NCBI GenBank assembly: GCA_958298945.1
Contig: OY282609.1
Location: forward strand, 36,863,212-36,927,211
DNA from: Atherix ibis
Lineage: Eukaryota > Arthropoda > Insecta > Diptera > Athericidae
Direction: 5' to 3'
DNA length: 64,000 nt
The position numbers were made by a program, and so were the translations under genes. Within the stretch, counting starts at the first letter, position 1; every line of letters begins with the position of its first letter. Under the pieces are notes generated by a model. It was not told the DNA's origin and made no database searches. It saw nothing but the letters and a program-made list of their open reading frames with translations. Shown here in pieces: positions 1 through 12,299 of this stretch.

Positions 1-1029
1 TACAGCTCTCATTTCATGAACTTTTTATCTTAGTTCTTTATTTCACAATATTTTAATAAAAATAATATTTTAAACTTTATTTTAAAAAATAAATATATAG
101 TGTTTTTTTATTTAATTTCCATTTCAAAAGTTGGAAAACTTATTTAGATAGATTTTTATACACAAATTATAACGGGCGTATATTATAACGTCATAAATGT
201 TTGTTTTTTTCAGGACTCCTGCACTATAAATACCATTAGTAACCCACTTATAATTGCAGATTTAATTACGATTAATTTTTATTTATTATATTTATCTCTA
301 AAATATTATTTTATATTTAAATTTATTCAATTTTTTTCTAATGTATGTTATTTTTAATTCTAAAGGTAAAAAAACAAAAACTCTTCTTATTATTATATAT
401 TTACATAATTACGAGTAAATTTAAAAAGGATTTGTTTAATATTTTTTTAACATAGTTTTTTTCATTAAAAATTTCATAGCAAAATATTTACATTAATTGC
501 AAAAGAAAAATATTTTTTGAAATACTTAAACCGAATATTAGAAAGAAAATCTTAAATCTTAAAAAGTATAAACTAACAATTTACAAACTACTCAATAACT
601 ATCATTATTATATGAAGTATTTTTTTGGACTATTAATTGTAAATATTTTAAAGTAAATTTACTTATTCCTATTTATAATATTTTAATAATATTCAATAAT
701 TATCCGTTTTATGGCTTACTTTATTGCGAGTTTTTTTAAAAATATTTTATGAGAAAATTTTATACTAATTGTAAAAAATTATTTTTTATTTGCGTTATTT
801 TAACTATTTTATAATCATATTATTAATGTACTATTTAATTATTAATTCATTTAAGTTTTTTGGCCCATTTATTTATCTATGTAACGGCCTACTCGATTAG
901 CCAAACTCTACTTATAATATTGTATGTTGTAGTTGTTGTAGTAGTAATAACCATAATCAAAATATAAAATTAAGAATAATATAAAAAAATATTTTAAAAA
1001 AATAATTACATTGAAAATGATTATTCGAA
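1..1029. other. 3' untranslated and flanking DNA of the LRR gene
   Basis: AT-rich sequence downstream of the LRR stop codon. Several TTTATT motifs (AATAAA on the minus strand) could act as polyadenylation signals, but none stands out. No ORF or repeat recognised. Confidence 0.5.
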
Positions 1030-1221
1030 TTATAAAAGAAACATATATAGTGAAATTATTACAGGCAGGATAGTAACATAACTTAGTAAAAATTGTTTCT
1101 GCTCCGAATAAGCAGAACTGCTTAAGGCGCTTGCATGGCACAGAAGATCTTCTGGGAATATTTCTAAAAATGGCAGCTTCCTGCCCGTTGTTGGATCATA
1201 ACAGGTATTAGCTCGCGCACG
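1030..1221 (-). CDS. Last coding exon of the chaoptin-like LRR gene (LRR C-terminal cap and GPI-type tail)
   Basis: This exon finishes the LRR protein whose main exon lies at 1665-4836. On the minus strand a TTTTACAG acceptor precedes position 1221, the exon opens in phase 0, and a TAA stop falls at 1030-1032, giving 63 residues. It supplies the second pair of cysteines of the LRR C-terminal cap (NTCYD and LLCHAS). It then runs through a small-residue stretch (ALSSSA), a possible omega site, into a hydrophobic tail ending YMFLL with no charged cytoplasmic segment. Known chaoptin family members are GPI-anchored cell-surface adhesion proteins, so a GPI signal is the likely reading; a single-pass membrane anchor is the alternative. 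The reading frame runs through both cysteines only with the phase-0 splice proposed here, which supports the exon strongly. Confidence 0.85.
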   Translation of the reverse strand, partial: RARANTCYDPTTGRKLPFLEIFPEDLLCHASALSSSAYSEQKQFLLSYVTILPVIISLYMFLL

Positions 1222-1664
1222 CTGTAAAATAGAAATTGATACAAAAACCGGATATAAAAAAAATATTTTTCAAAAAAAAATCCATATGACTTCTTTTAAT
1301 TAATTACAGTTTTGCCAATTAATTCATGATTTATTTAGATAAGTACATTTGCCAATAGTAGCATAGTAAAGTATACTTTTCAAAATTTTTCTATATTAAA
1401 GATTCATTATCAAAATTATACCTCTTTTGTTCTTTATTCTAAAATTTCTTTTTAAAAAAATCTTAAATATTTGAAATGTCTAAAAAATCAAAAGAGAACA
1501 TTTTTTTAACCATAATAGTAGTCGATACTTTAAGGAACCAAATTTAAATAAATAAAATTATTAGGATGCCATTTATAAAGAAAAAGTTTTCTTGAACTTA
1601 AAGTGGTGTAACATCTCAATGGATTTTTTGAATATTTCAATAGTGAATTTTTCCATATACTCAC
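1222..1664 (-). other. Intron of the LRR gene
   Basis: 443 bp, AT-rich. The donor on the minus strand is G|GTGAGTAT just after 1665, and the acceptor is TTTTACAG just before 1221. It joins phase 0 to phase 0. Nothing else recognised inside. Confidence 0.8.
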
Positions 1665-4600
1665 CACGTGCATTTTGCGAATTTCATCCTTTTGAATGAC
1701 ATTGATCTGAGCAGATTCTCGTAGCCATCTGCGTAGCCAGTGACCCAGCCATACTAATCCACAATCACACTGTAGGGGATTGTTGGAAATATCTAATCCT
1801 CCGATGACACTTCGTGTACCTACCGCATCCCACGAGCTTGCATTCGGATAGAAGCTATCGGGAGCTAGAGCTGTTATACGATTGTCGGAGATGTCTATTG
1901 ATAAATGCGGCACACGACGGAGTGCGTAAAATATGCCCGGTGGCATATCCGATATTTTTGTATTTCGCAGACGGATTTTTAGCTTGTGATTCCGCGCCAA
2001 TCCGTCAAATGCATTCCCACTGATAGAATGTACATTGCGACCATAGATTTCGATTAGGTTTAATTTTGTATTGTTTAAAAATTTTGCGAAAAGGTCATCG
2101 CGAATTTTACTTTCTACTACGTGCAGATGTAATTCTTGTAGTCCAGGTATTCGAGAAACAATCTCACCAAGATTTGGTGATGAAGTCGTTCGTAAAACTC
2201 GTAGATTTCGCAACTTAAGAAAAGCTGCTGGATTTGGCACCTTAACATCGAACATATTCAACTCATCGATAAAGCGTAACGATTGCAAATCGTGTATGGT
2301 TATTCGACGGATTGGATTATGTGATATATCTAGACTCCGTAACGAAATAGGCAAATATTCAGCTATATTGCTAACGTTGACCACTTTATTGTTGGAAATA
2401 TTAAGATCCCGCAGTAGCTTCATTTCATGGAAAGTGTACAACTCCTGAATATAGTTACCGCTGACATCGAGTTTTGTAAGGAAGGGTAAATGCAATCGTG
2501 GAAGCATATAAAGACCCATACCTCTTATGTTGAGGCTTCGTACACGCTGAGTATGCAAGAACACTTCCTTAAGATTACTTGTTACTAAGGGATTATAACT
2601 GAGATCCAAATTAGTAAGATTATTTAGAAACGTAAACGTGTTATCGGGAAGAATTGTGATTTTGTTGCGCGACAAATTCAAATCAAACAGAAATTGAGAA
2701 TTAATGAACATAGACGAGTCCAAGTATTCAACATTATTTCCAGCAAATTGGATGTTCCGCAAAGTAAAGCCCACATCTGTGAAAGCTGACACAGGCCATA
2801 TAACCAATTGGTTATTGGAAATGTCGAGGAATTCTAATCTTGTATTTAAAAACACTTCGCGTGGTAGCGTTCTCAGCCGATTGTTTTTCAAATTCAATAT
2901 TCTTAATTTCTTCAAGTTTGAAAACTGCTCCACTTGTAATTGTTCCAGTCGATTATTGCATAAATTCAAATCTTGCAGGTTAGTTAGTCCTTGAAAGCTG
3001 CGCCGTCGTAAAGATGTTATATTATTTCTCGATAGATCCAGTACTTCAAGGAATTCCAGATCACCAAATGCATGGTTACCCAGAATCGATATACTATTGC
3101 CCATCAAATTTAATACTCTCAAAGTATTTCCTAAATTACTAAAGCTCAACGAATTCGATATTAAATTATGACTAACGTCAAGATGATTAATATACAGATA
3201 TGAGCTCAGATCGTCGTCAAACGTGGTAATTTTATTGTGGCTTATATTAAGTCGTAGAGATAGACTTACATTCGAAATGAAATTAAACATTCTCAGCGAT
3301 ATAATGCAGAGCGAGTTATGTGTTAAATCGATACTCAAAAGACTTGGTAGGTTATTGAATGACGCATCCGAGATGTTCTTTAGTTTATTGTACGTTAAAT
3401 CGATGTATGTCAAAAATGGTAAATTATTGAAACTGTTTGTCTCCAAAGATCGAATTCTATTTGCCGCCAAATTAATGGTCTGTAACTCCACCAGATTCTC
3501 GAAAGTATTTGATTGAATGGTGCCAATTAAATTGTACGATAAGTCAACGTCAAGTAAATGTCGATGAATATCACCGTTGAATAAATTTCGGGGAATATTG
3601 ATGATCCTATTGAAGCTCAAATTGATATAACTCAGTTCGGGCATTGTTGCTAAGGAATCGTCAGTCACGATTTTCAAATTGTTATTGTCTAAGCCTAGCC
3701 ACATTAATTCGGAGAGTGGACTTAGCGCATCTAAAGGAAAGTCATCGCGGTAAATACCAAATGATAACTCTAAGATTTTCAGTGACCTCGAGACATTCTC
3801 AAAAACATTAGGACTCACATAATGTATATCATTGAAACTGAGACTGATTTCTTTGATCGATTCGAGCCCATTGAATGATAAATAGCCAAGTTGTGTTATT
3901 TTATTATTCCGCAAAAGTATTGTTTGCAATTTGCTACCCCAGCCAAGAAACGCATTATCTTGAATTTCGGCGATTTTATTATATCCCATATTCAAATAAG
4001 AAAGTTCTGTGAAAACTTTTAAATTCTCATGCGGAATGGTAGTGAAGTTGTTTCCACTCAAGCTCAATACTCGAAGATTGGTTGAGGTTTCTGGCAGATT
4101 TGATACTTGACTTATATGATTCGATGTCAAATATAAATATTTAAGCTTTTTCAAATTTTTTATAGCACCTGGTATTGCTTGCAATTGATTTCTTTCCAAG
4201 TCAAGGTATTCGAGAGAATTTTCAATACCGTCGAATGCCTCATAGTGAATTCGAAAAATTTCGTTGAATGCCATTACGAGATGTACAATTCCTGTACCTC
4301 GGAACGCCTTCTCTGGTATCGTTTTTATAAAATTCTTCTCCAAGTTAACAGCTCTCAAATGTACATCGCTGTAGTTGTTTTGGAATAAATCTGGTCGAAT
4401 GTCTTCAATTAAATTCAAACTTAAATCCAATTTTTCCAAATGCATTCGCATAACTCGAATCTCCTTGCATGAAATACTTCGTATTAGATTATCCCGTAAT
4501 GAGATTATTCGCAGGTCATGTAAATGTTCAAAAAGCTGCTGTGGGAATATTGATACAAGATTTCTCGATAGGTCTATTGTTACAAGAGACTTTGGGAATG

Positions 4601-4836
4601 AGTAACTTAATAAATGCGATATGCGATTTCCACTCAAATCCAGCCATACGAGTTTTCGCAACTTCGAAAATGGTCGAACCATATGGTTGAGGATGGCTGT
4701 AGTTAATGAGGTACCCTCTCTGAAGTCTTCCTGTACGGTCGATGTTAACTCCGATATAGAATTACTTGATAAGTGTAGACTACGTAATGATTCTGTAAGG
4801 CTGCCCCAGTTACCATCCAATGTTGTTATATGATTC
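1665..4836 (-). CDS. Main exon of a large chaoptin-like leucine-rich-repeat surface protein
   Basis: An uninterrupted 3172-bp exon encoding about 1057 residues, almost all LRRs of the extracellular 23-25 residue type (LxxLxLxxNxI), roughly 40 repeats by eye, with many N-glycosylation sequons. It ends in an LRR C-terminal cap (NPLQCDC, then WLGHWLRRWL) completed by the exon at 1030-1221. An in-frame TTG at 4818-4820 has been read as a start, but this is an internal exon: the minus strand shows a TTTATTTAG acceptor ending at 4837, and the frame continues upstream through NHITT. Proteins of this build (chaoptin, and the Drosophila chaoptin-like CG42346 that I think it resembles most) act in cell adhesion outside the plasma membrane. 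The exact orthologue is not certain without a search. A frame this long without stops in DNA full of broken transposons implies purifying selection. Confidence 0.93.
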
Positions 4837-5091
4837 CTAAATAAATAATTTTCAATTGTGTTAAATTATTCTTATTACGTAAAACTACTACTCAAGGGAA
4901 TTGAATGCATCACAGTACAATAAATATACACACATTCTAGTCCCATGGAGTATATGATAAAATCTTTTCTGAATTCATATATACATAAGTACTATATTCT
5001 TACAGTTATTTATTGCAATATATTTTTAGATAAAATAGGGAATATAGAAAAGAATACTTGGTGTTTGTTGTTTATGTATTTACATACGTAC
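4837..5091 (-). other. Short intron of the LRR gene
   Basis: 255 bp. Donor AAAG|GTACGTATG at 5092/5091 and acceptor TTTATTTAG|G at 4837/4836 on the minus strand. The upstream exon leaves AG and the downstream exon supplies G, making an arginine codon, so the LRR consensus reads through as LILQ-R-NHIT. Confidence 0.85.
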
Positions 5092-5202
5092 CTTTGTAGA
5101 ATAAGTCGAGTTAGTACGTGCAGATTCCGCAGAGAATCCAATGGTACACGTTGTAATGCGTTTCCCGACAAATCCAACGATAGTAAACTGTGAGACATCG
5201 AA
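5092..5202 (-). CDS. Internal exon of the chaoptin-like LRR gene
   Basis: A 111-bp exon encoding about one and a half LRRs (LLSLDLSGNALQRVPLDSL, then a second repeat running over the junction). On the minus strand it follows a TTTTAG acceptor at 5203 and ends at a strong GTACGT donor. It starts with the third base of a codon and ends with two bases of the next, matching the neighbouring exons on both sides (TA|T upstream, AG|G downstream). An in-frame ATG at 5196-5198 is internal and is not a start. Confidence 0.88.
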
Positions 5203-6479
5203 CTAAAATTGGATCAAATAATATATAATTTGACTTTTTTATTGTATGGCAAAGTGTGGTTCTATTGTATGATCTGATATCGAAAATTGTTTATTTTTTC
5301 GAAACATGGATAGTTGGTTTTTATTTTAGGTTTTATAAAAAAAAATTTTATATTTTTTTAAGATTTTCTAAATAATATAATAATATATACATTTTTATTG
5401 GTTAAGGTTGTAATTAAATTAATCAGTCTTCTTTTCAGTAAATTTATTAATTTTAATTTATGCAAGTGTATAGAATCGATTTATTTATTTTATGTATTTT
5501 CAGAAAAATGTTCATGTTATTTTTTTTTACACGTGATTTTTTACTTTTTTAGCTTGTTTTTAGTTAATATGTTTATGTTATATCCTCTTATATTGAAAAT
5601 TAAGCATTATCAGATATTCAATATATGTTATATACATGGCTATGTGCAAAATAATACTGCTAATGTACATTTTAAATGAATTAGTATAATCAAATTACAA
5701 TGATCTTAATTTTACCGAAATGAATCTGTTAACTCATTATTTTTTATCATAATTTTGTATTCATGAATTGTAACTGTTTTATGAAAACTTTAATATAATC
5801 TTAATTCAAAAAAATTGTTCTAATTAAATACAAAAAGTTATAATTATTTCGTTATTGTTTACTTTACTTTTATATATTTGGTAATTATTAAAAAGCTAAA
5901 ATATATCGTAACAAAAATTTTACCACTAAAAATGATTATTAATAATAAAAATTAATATCTGAAGAGAAAACCAACATATCAATTTATTAGATAGATACTT
6001 GGTTAGATAAAATAAAATGACCATAAATACAAAAACGAGAGCTAGAAGAAGTAAATAATATCTGTAGAATGAAAGTAGCATTATTCGTTTAAATAACATC
6101 TACTGAAGTAAACTATGATTCCAATTTAAATATTGTTATATCCAATATACAAACAAAATTTATTCAGAAACTATAAATTAGTAGAAGTACTAGAACGTCA
6201 ACCCTATTGAAGGTAAAACATGTAAATAAAAAGAGGCAATTCACGGAGATGTACAAAATTTTGCAACTCATATATTAACAGAATTCGATGCTTTTAAGAT
6301 AGTTTTTGGAGAACTTTTTGCACATTTAGGATTGTAATTAGGTTATTAATGGACAGGCGTTAGTTTTTACATGCTATAAAGTTTGAGAATTGTCTGCGTA
6401 ACCACAATCCATTGCGTAGCTTTACAAAAAAAAGTCTAAAAGCATCACATCGCCCTATCTTGGAAGCGAATTGATATCT

Positions 6480-6920
6480 CTTAATTTTCAAATTTTGTGT
6501 TCTGTAAGCTTTTTTGCAAAATGAAGATAAAATTTGTTATGCTATGTAATTTGTAGTGCCATTTTCTAGAAACCCCATATGGTCCAAAATAAAATCTTTA
6601 AGATTATGATAAAAAAAGCTGGACATTATGCAACCAAACAGCTCAAAATTGACAAGAAAGATCTCTTCTACTTCATTTTTGAAGAAATACAGGCCAAGGA
6701 TATTTTCAGACTAAAATGAACACCAGATTTTGGGTTAATACCTAAAATATCTATGCAGATATATAGCATCTCCGCAGTCAATTGTGGGTTTTCAGACCCT
6801 TTTATACTGCAATTTTGCTTATTGACGTTTTCGACCAAGGGACAATAAGCCTCATCGTTAAAAAAGCTTTTGTTAGAAAAATCAGCAGACAAACTATTGT
6901 TGCAGTGCGTTATGATGATG
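6480..6920 (-). mobile_element. Decayed DD41D-type (rosa-like) Tc1/mariner transposase fragment
   Basis: Minus-strand translation shows conserved blocks of a DDE transposase in order, broken by frameshifts. There is an FFNDEAYCPL block (first Asp), followed by VNKQNCSIKGSENP, then GLYFFKNEVEEIFLVNFEL, and then a degenerate FILDHMGFLENGTTNYI, which corresponds to the family block DLDDMWFQQDGATCHTA around the second Asp. The same block order appears better preserved in the element at 46387-47308. No terminal repeats were found, so only the catalytic core is supported. Too degenerate to be active. Confidence 0.6.
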
Positions 6921-7220
6921 CATAGAATTTAATATATACAGTTTCTTGAAATATATTTACTGTATTAGCAATGGTATGCTCAGTAGGACAATTATGCTAA
7001 CCATAATCTCCCCTTAAAGCGCAAAATGTAAATAATATAAATAATAATTTTTTCAATAGCTGCCAAATTATAGGGCTATACTTTTCGAACCACAAAAACA
7101 TTAATCCATTACTTTAAAGAGAACCACAATACACTGTAAAAACAATTAAACATGGTGGTGGTAAAGTCAATTTATAGGAATAGTAAGTTACTGTTGTTTT
7201 ACGTGGGATAAGTCATAATT

Positions 7221-7700
7221 CCACGGGCCGCCTACGACCATAGTAACTCAGATGAGTGCAATTAACGTATCACCAAACCTAATTATCTATTAACAGTAAG
7301 CAAACACTTATAAGCTGATCACTGCAACTATTTGTGGTAAGGCCTATCTAAATCTGTGCTCTAATAAGTAGTGATAGCGCCCAAGATAAGAACCATTATT
7401 TCCAACCAGCGGTTCGGAAACCGTACCCGTCACATGGATATGACACACAGCTTACATTTTGTTTTAACACCATGGCGCACCCAATTTTACTTTTAAGAGT
7501 ACTTCGGTTTGTACTTCGCTCATTGAGCTATGGTACAGAAACCTTGTAAATTCTTAGACACCAGTAAGCCAGCTCAGGTATGCGGGTTCGCCAAGATCCG
7601 AAGGTACAACCGGAATCGACATTAATCTTTTAACCGGTTGGAGGCACCTTGCGTACCATTCACACATACATTCGCCGCCCATTCACCAACCATTTGCTTC
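7221..7700 (-). mobile_element. 3' end of an R1-like LINE (same family as 26285-28218)
   Basis: The reverse complement of this stretch aligns by eye with 27.75-28.22 kb: GTGTGAATGG, then GCTCAATGAGCG and GTACAAACCGAAGTACTCTTA, then CCATGGTGTTA, and the terminal TATGGTCGTAGGCG. These are the last coding bases and 3' untranslated region of the LINE described at 26285. This copy is on the opposite strand, heavily 5'-truncated and inside the LRR intron. Its 3' terminus is near 7221; the 5' limit is uncertain. Confidence 0.75.
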
Positions 7701-8676
7701 TCTTAAACACTCCCATAGCATTCATATTCAAACATTCATAGCTCTCCCGCATACTCATGGTACAACGCAACCCACTTCATACTCATGCATGATTTAGGAT
7801 TTACTCGAACCGAAATCGGAAGGGATGAATAAGATTTGATAGGTGGAAAAACAGATTTGAAGGGAAAATGCAATGAATTTTGGAGTCTCCAAGATCTTAT
7901 TATACAACGCTCCGAGATTATTTTTTTCAAAGGTATATGAAATCATTAATGTATGCAAGCAAGCCCTAAACTGTTGAAGATCTGAAGATTAACATAACAT
8001 TCAGTATTAATAATGAATTTTGTTAGCTCAGGCTTGGTTTAGTATGCTAAAAAAATCTATCAATGGCGGTTTCAAAGTTGTTAAAAAAAAATTTAAAATC
8101 TATACAATTCAACTTTATTAAAAATCAAAACGCACACACCTAAAAATTCAATGAACTGAAAATTAAAATCAATCAAAATACATATGTATGAAAACTGATA
8201 GACCTCGGCATTTTTTTTCCTACTTAGCGTGGAAAATTAAATTAGCAAAGAGATATATCTCCAACAAATTGAATAAGATATTATTGGAAAACTGAACATT
8301 TCAAATTCACGCTATCAAACGAAAGAAAAAAAGATACTTGATGAAAAAAAAAATTAAATTTCAAACAATATGGTTTTATTTAAAATAAATATTCCATACA
8401 CAATTTTTACTATAAAACTCTATAGTTAAGCAGTTCTCAAAAGCTATCAATTTATCTAATTCTTTCTACATAATTAAAAATAATTTATTTTATATAAAAA
8501 TATTGTAACAATAGTTTGATAAAAAGCTGTTACGAGTCCTTAAAAACAAACCTTATGAAAATCTAGATCAAAAAACTTTTATCACATAAAATACAAAAAA
8601 AAAAACCTTTTATTTTGCTTCACACTAAAGTATATCTGATTTATTGAAGCATTTTAATTTATGATTTTCCCTTTAT

Positions 8677-8690
8677 ACACACACACACAC
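8677..8690. repeat. (AC)7 microsatellite
   Basis: Seven AC units in a row inside AT-rich intron DNA. Confidence 0.9.
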
Positions 8691-10155
8691 AATAAAATCG
8701 TCGGAGCTTATTTGGGACCAACTAAAGAATGGATCAACTTTATAAATCTTTATCTATTCAAGTAGAAATTTATGATCTTTTGTAACTATGCAACAAGTGT
8801 ATAAATATAAATTTTATCACTTAATAATATAAATAAACAGCCAATAGATATGGTTAAATAAATAAAAACTAAAAAAAAATATTAACAATAAAAGAATGTT
8901 AAGAATAAAAGTTTAACTGAATTTATTTAGAAAACAGAGAAGAATAGGAAAATATAATATACCACAATTTTTTGTTTTCTTATAGTATCAGTAAATTCCC
9001 TTAATACATTTATGTGCGCCTGATGAAATTTAACAACATTTTTTTCTAAAGTAGAAAATATGCTTTTCCTTTTTAAATAAGATTTTTTTATATGAAAAGA
9101 TTTTAATAATTGATTTGAGTGAGAGCTGCCTCTTTTAAAATCCTTAAATTGCCATCATATATGAATAAGAAAAACAATATTTGTATTGGAGCTAAATAGA
9201 GTTATATAATAGGAATAAGAAGAAGACAAAGTAAAAGTAGTGCACGAATATGCGTATAGTCTTCTACCAGAAAAATGAATATCTTCGTATTCATGAAGGA
9301 ATATAATTTTCTCTAAATCTTATTTACACACATTATGTTCGGTGGGATTTTATTATTATAGTATTATTTTTGAAAAAGATAATATCCTTGAATGATTGTG
9401 CAGTTATAAAGCATAAAAAAATAAATTGAATTTATTTTTTATGCTCATATTTCTGTAATGATTTTTCATTACTTTTTTCCAGGTGGCTGGCATATGCAAT
9501 CAATCCAAATATTCTTTCATTCATCATTTTTGATATTGATGAACCACAATATTTTCTAGAAGATTAGTATCTTAGCTTTATGAAATAAGTACAAAATTCA
9601 TTCTATTATAGTTTTAATAAATACTGCATACATAATAATAGTTTAATGTTTGTTAAGATTTGAAGAAATTTTAAGCATTATAGTTTTTGCACTGTAAACA
9701 CAAAGGCTCACACATTCAATTAATATTGTAATAGTGGTTGATCTTTAACCCAATATTCCTACATCTATCAAATATATTTACCTAGTGGATAAATAGAAGA
9801 TTCTATCCTTCTGCTCGTAAAGAGATGGACTCCTCAATGCTTGTATGGAATCGTATATGTTTATAAGGCTAACAAGTAACTTACTTTCTATTTTGAAGGA
9901 TCTTAGCTATCTCTAGTGGTTAGTCTTCTTCTAAATTGAAGTTGACTATGGAATATGAGAAAGAAGTATAATAAGAACAAGAAATTTCTTTAAACTATTT
10001 ATACATATAGCAGGTACATATGTACGAGTATATGTGTTCTTACAGTTTTGTATCCAACTAGACACATAATAACAATTGCAATCTAAAAATATCTGTAAAC
10101 ACAGAAGCTTCATGATTGCAACAGCAAAAAAAAAAATATCTTTTGGGTTACAATA

Positions 10156-10195
10156 CGATGATAATGATGATGACAATAACGATGATAAGACGATG
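10156..10195 (+). repeat. Imperfect GAT-rich tract
   Basis: A run of GATGATAAT, GATGATGAC, GATGATAAG-type triplets; an imperfect trinucleotide repeat in intron DNA. Confidence 0.7.
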
Positions 10196-12299
10196 TTAAG
10201 TGAATATTTGTTATCCTTGTTGACAATATTACGCACAGGCTAACAACCACAATAGATACAATTTTGGATTGCAAAAATACAATAAAAAAATAAATATTAA
10301 GCATATAAATTGGAAATACAATGGATAACGTAAATTGGCTTCGTTTTGATCCTCAGTCAGTCAACTTCACATTTTCCTACCTGTTCTTTCATGAGTTCTT
10401 AGAAATCTACACATACAGACTAACTCAAACAGATACTCGTCATTTTATTGAATATATATCTTTATCAAAGTAAATAAGTACACTTTAGTCTTATTTAACC
10501 AAACATATTCTGGCTTTTGTTTGCTTACATAAGGAGCACACGTTCATTTTATTTAACAGTAGATGGCGTAACCTGCTTTGACTTCTTTACAAGTTTATTT
10601 AATAAACTACGCATATTCTGTGCTAAAAAAATACACCAGAAAAGATAGTAACTAAAGATTTGATTGTATATGTGTAGTAAAACAAGTTGAAGGATTTCGT
10701 ACTTTCAATGAACCGAAACTGAGTGGCGTATTCTAGTGGTTAAATACAACTTTTTGTTTTTTGTTTAAGAAAATCTTCATAAATCATTTAAGTGAAAATA
10801 TAAATACTTTGATTGAATTGTTTGCTTCTTATTAATAAGGTTATCTAAAACTGATTACTGCCACGTAAGAGTAAGTAGTTGTTCATATATTTACCAATTT
10901 TCTATAACGACTACTGAGGTATGCTAAAAGAAATGTCAAAATTGTTACATTCGAAATTGTTAAAGTAGATTAATAACGTAAAATAGATGGTATATAAAAT
11001 AATATCATGGAGAAATACAAAGATTACTTTTGAAAAAATCCAAAATGCCCTCTTATATAAGTCACCAGTATTAATATATTATAATTTTAACATTTTAAAC
11101 AAGGTATAATATTGTCACTTCGAAATATAGTGAAATATTTTATTGAGAACCTAATTCTTAAACTATGATTTGGAACAACACGTTACTGATTATCAGTTCG
11201 GTGTTAAAGCAAAATATTTTACTCTCCAAGAAACTCATTGCTTCCTAGACTCATAACATCCTCTTTCGAATAAACTCAATGCTTTTCTCAACATATCGCA
11301 TGAGTTCACTGCATCTGCTACTATGGTTTACTGTAGAAATTAAATGATTTCTTCTAGAAACTACTTCATAATACAATCATAGCCCCTTACAATGATACTT
11401 CTAATAAGTTGTTAGCATTAAAAAATACCTTATATCCCTTGTTATTGACTTAACATCCTTGTCCCTAATTTGTATGTGGATATGTATAGTTTCGATATTC
11501 TAATAGGTATTAATGGTATTATTGTAAATTACCTAATGACATACACATAGCAAACTAACAAGCTACAAAATTGTACTTTAATATTTTACAATACTATGTC
11601 CTCAAATTAAAATTTTTTTACTCTTCATCGTGAATCATGCCCAACGATAAACCTTTTTGAAGGTATAATTTCTCAGGAAAAGCAGGTGCGTTATTTTAAG
11701 AAAAACGCCATCAAAAATTTTACCTTGGTAAGCAGACAAGACCAAAAATACTCAAAGTCAACTTATCTACGAATACAGTACATAATCTATTTGGACGTAT
11801 GGAACTGAATCCGAGGTTCTACTAAATTACCCAACACTCGTGATTTCCAATCCATTGAGTTGAAAATTCTTCGCATTATAGTATGTTCGCAAAAGCATGA
11901 TGATAGTTGGTAACCTCAAAGTTTCCTTCGCACATGTTATGCGTTTTAAAAAGTTTTGTATTCGTTAAGTACATTATTACAATTTCGTTGTACGAAAATA
12001 ATCCTTAGTGATCCTTAATAGCAACATCCCTGGTCGCTTGTAATGGTAATGCCCACGAGATTTATTAAGCTATTCAAAGCTTGTTAACATCGATCGATGT
12101 TAGCTTATCCTTCATATTTAACTTAATAAAAATTTTATTTTTATTAACAAATGTACTTGTTATTTTTTTATATATAGAAAACAAAAAGTGCATTCATATT
12201 TAAACATGTGTTTGTTTAGAAAATATACTTAAGTAGAAACGTTGTAGAGAAGAGACAAATTTGAATCACAAAAAAAAGTCCCTACACAATAGTGAACGT

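Larger units (their letters stand above)
7701..12299. other. Noncoding intronic DNA
   Basis: AT-rich with no convincing ORF. It holds a short AC run near 8.68 kb and a GAT-rich tract near 10.16 kb. At 10340 there is a short sequence (TTCGTTTTGATC, then TCAGTCA) that recurs at 47459 at the left edge of a LINE fragment. Otherwise I see nothing to annotate. Confidence 0.5.

Noticed and set aside
908..1141. Independent 77-residue minus-strand ORF
   Set aside because: It overlaps the last LRR exon in a different frame; the frame that keeps the cap cysteines and ends at 1030 is the real one.
4818..4820. Start codon for the LRR protein at the 5' edge of the main exon
   Set aside because: The codon is TTG and the LRR frame continues upstream through a good acceptor into the 5092-5202 exon.
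1814..4833. Plus-strand ORFs opposite the LRR exon
   Set aside because: They are shadows of the LRR coding sequence on the other strand and show no motif of their own.
6668..6892. Host gene with a 74-residue ORF
   Set aside because: The blocks match the catalytic core of a DD41D-type transposase and continue in other frames.
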